Shown here: piece by piece, positions 63,921 to 64,000 of the stretch
Numbering within the stretch: the stretch's first letter is position 1
How the letters are laid out: every line of letters begins with the position of its first letter
Source: Paenibacillus tundrae
Lineage (GTDB): Bacteria; Bacillota; Bacilli; Paenibacillales; Paenibacillaceae
Length of the DNA: 64,000 nt
Direction of reading: 5' to 3'
Assembly: GCF_036884255.1 (NCBI RefSeq)
Contig: NZ_CP145605.1
Location: 6,470,617 to 6,534,616 of the forward strand
Made by a program: the position numbers and the translations under genes
The notes under the pieces: model-generated
The model's input: the letters and a program-made list of their open reading frames with translations, nothing else
What the model was told of the DNA's origin: nothing
The model's database searches: none

Positions 63921-64000
63921 ATTCAGGCAATATATCTCGTATTTCGACACTGCAACATGGCTTAAGCCACACTTGGAACATGTAAAAGGAGTGACAGTCT

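Overview
The window looks like the origin-proximal left arm of a Paenibacillus chromosome. The gene order (dnaB-rplI-gdpP, walRK-yycHI-walJ-htrA-rlmH, rpsF-ssb-rpsR, parAB-noc-rsmG-mnmG-mnmE-jag-yidC-rnpA-rpmH) is the Firmicutes origin neighbourhood. SLH domains, lipoproteins, sporulation genes (yyaC, LCP and cell-wall genes) and moderate GC content fit Paenibacillus; the species cannot be fixed from the sequence. The right edge ends in DnaA boxes and a Shine-Dalgarno-like AAAGGAGTG, so dnaA probably starts just beyond base 64000. Nearly all genes are on the minus strand, reading away from the origin with replication.

From left to right: a truncated aldehyde dehydrogenase and a MetE-like methyltransferase; an AT-rich plus-strand pair of unknown exported proteins (2.3-4.2 kb); rlmH, a CxxH/CxxC protein and two lipoprotein genes, one behind a consensus promoter covered by two dyads; the walRKHIJ-htrA cell-wall two-component locus (8.7-16.8 kb), interrupted by repeat elements; an LysM-G5-M23 endopeptidase with a WalR box; purA with a PurR-box pair; dnaB, rplI, gdpP, a DUF2232 protein, a MazG-like protein, a CBS protein, an LCP ligase and a DHA2 efflux pump. 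Then follow an SLH-anchored S9 peptidase, a DacF-like protein whose catalytic serine is replaced, an oppDFBCA oligopeptide importer, a CwlK-like endopeptidase, rpsF-ssb-rpsR, a YjzC-like protein, tRNA-Ser, a DUF951-mscS-DUF3343 cluster, yyaC, a DUF4446 protein, a class V aminotransferase, parAB and noc with parS sites, the rsmG-to-rpmH block, and finally gntR-gntP-gntK.

The most notable points are these. (1) The gluconate operon sits between rpmH and the expected dnaA, with DnaA-box clusters on both sides, so the usual rpmH-dnaA origin spacer appears split. (2) There are several families of structured intergenic repeats. These include two copies of a ~195-bp four-arm palindromic element with the same 50/93/50 spacing, a 152-bp terminal-inverted-repeat element inserted with one of them between yycH and yycI, two copies of a hairpin repeat, and a ~96-bp inverted-repeat element. 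(3) A DacF family member lacks the SxxK serine. (4) A metallo-beta-lactamase-fold lipoprotein has a degenerate metal motif and a strongly operator-covered promoter. Functional systems in the window are chromosome initiation and segregation, ribosome and tRNA modification, cell-wall homeostasis, c-di-AMP turnover, peptide import and gluconate catabolism. I saw no CRISPR array, prophage or intact insertion sequence.
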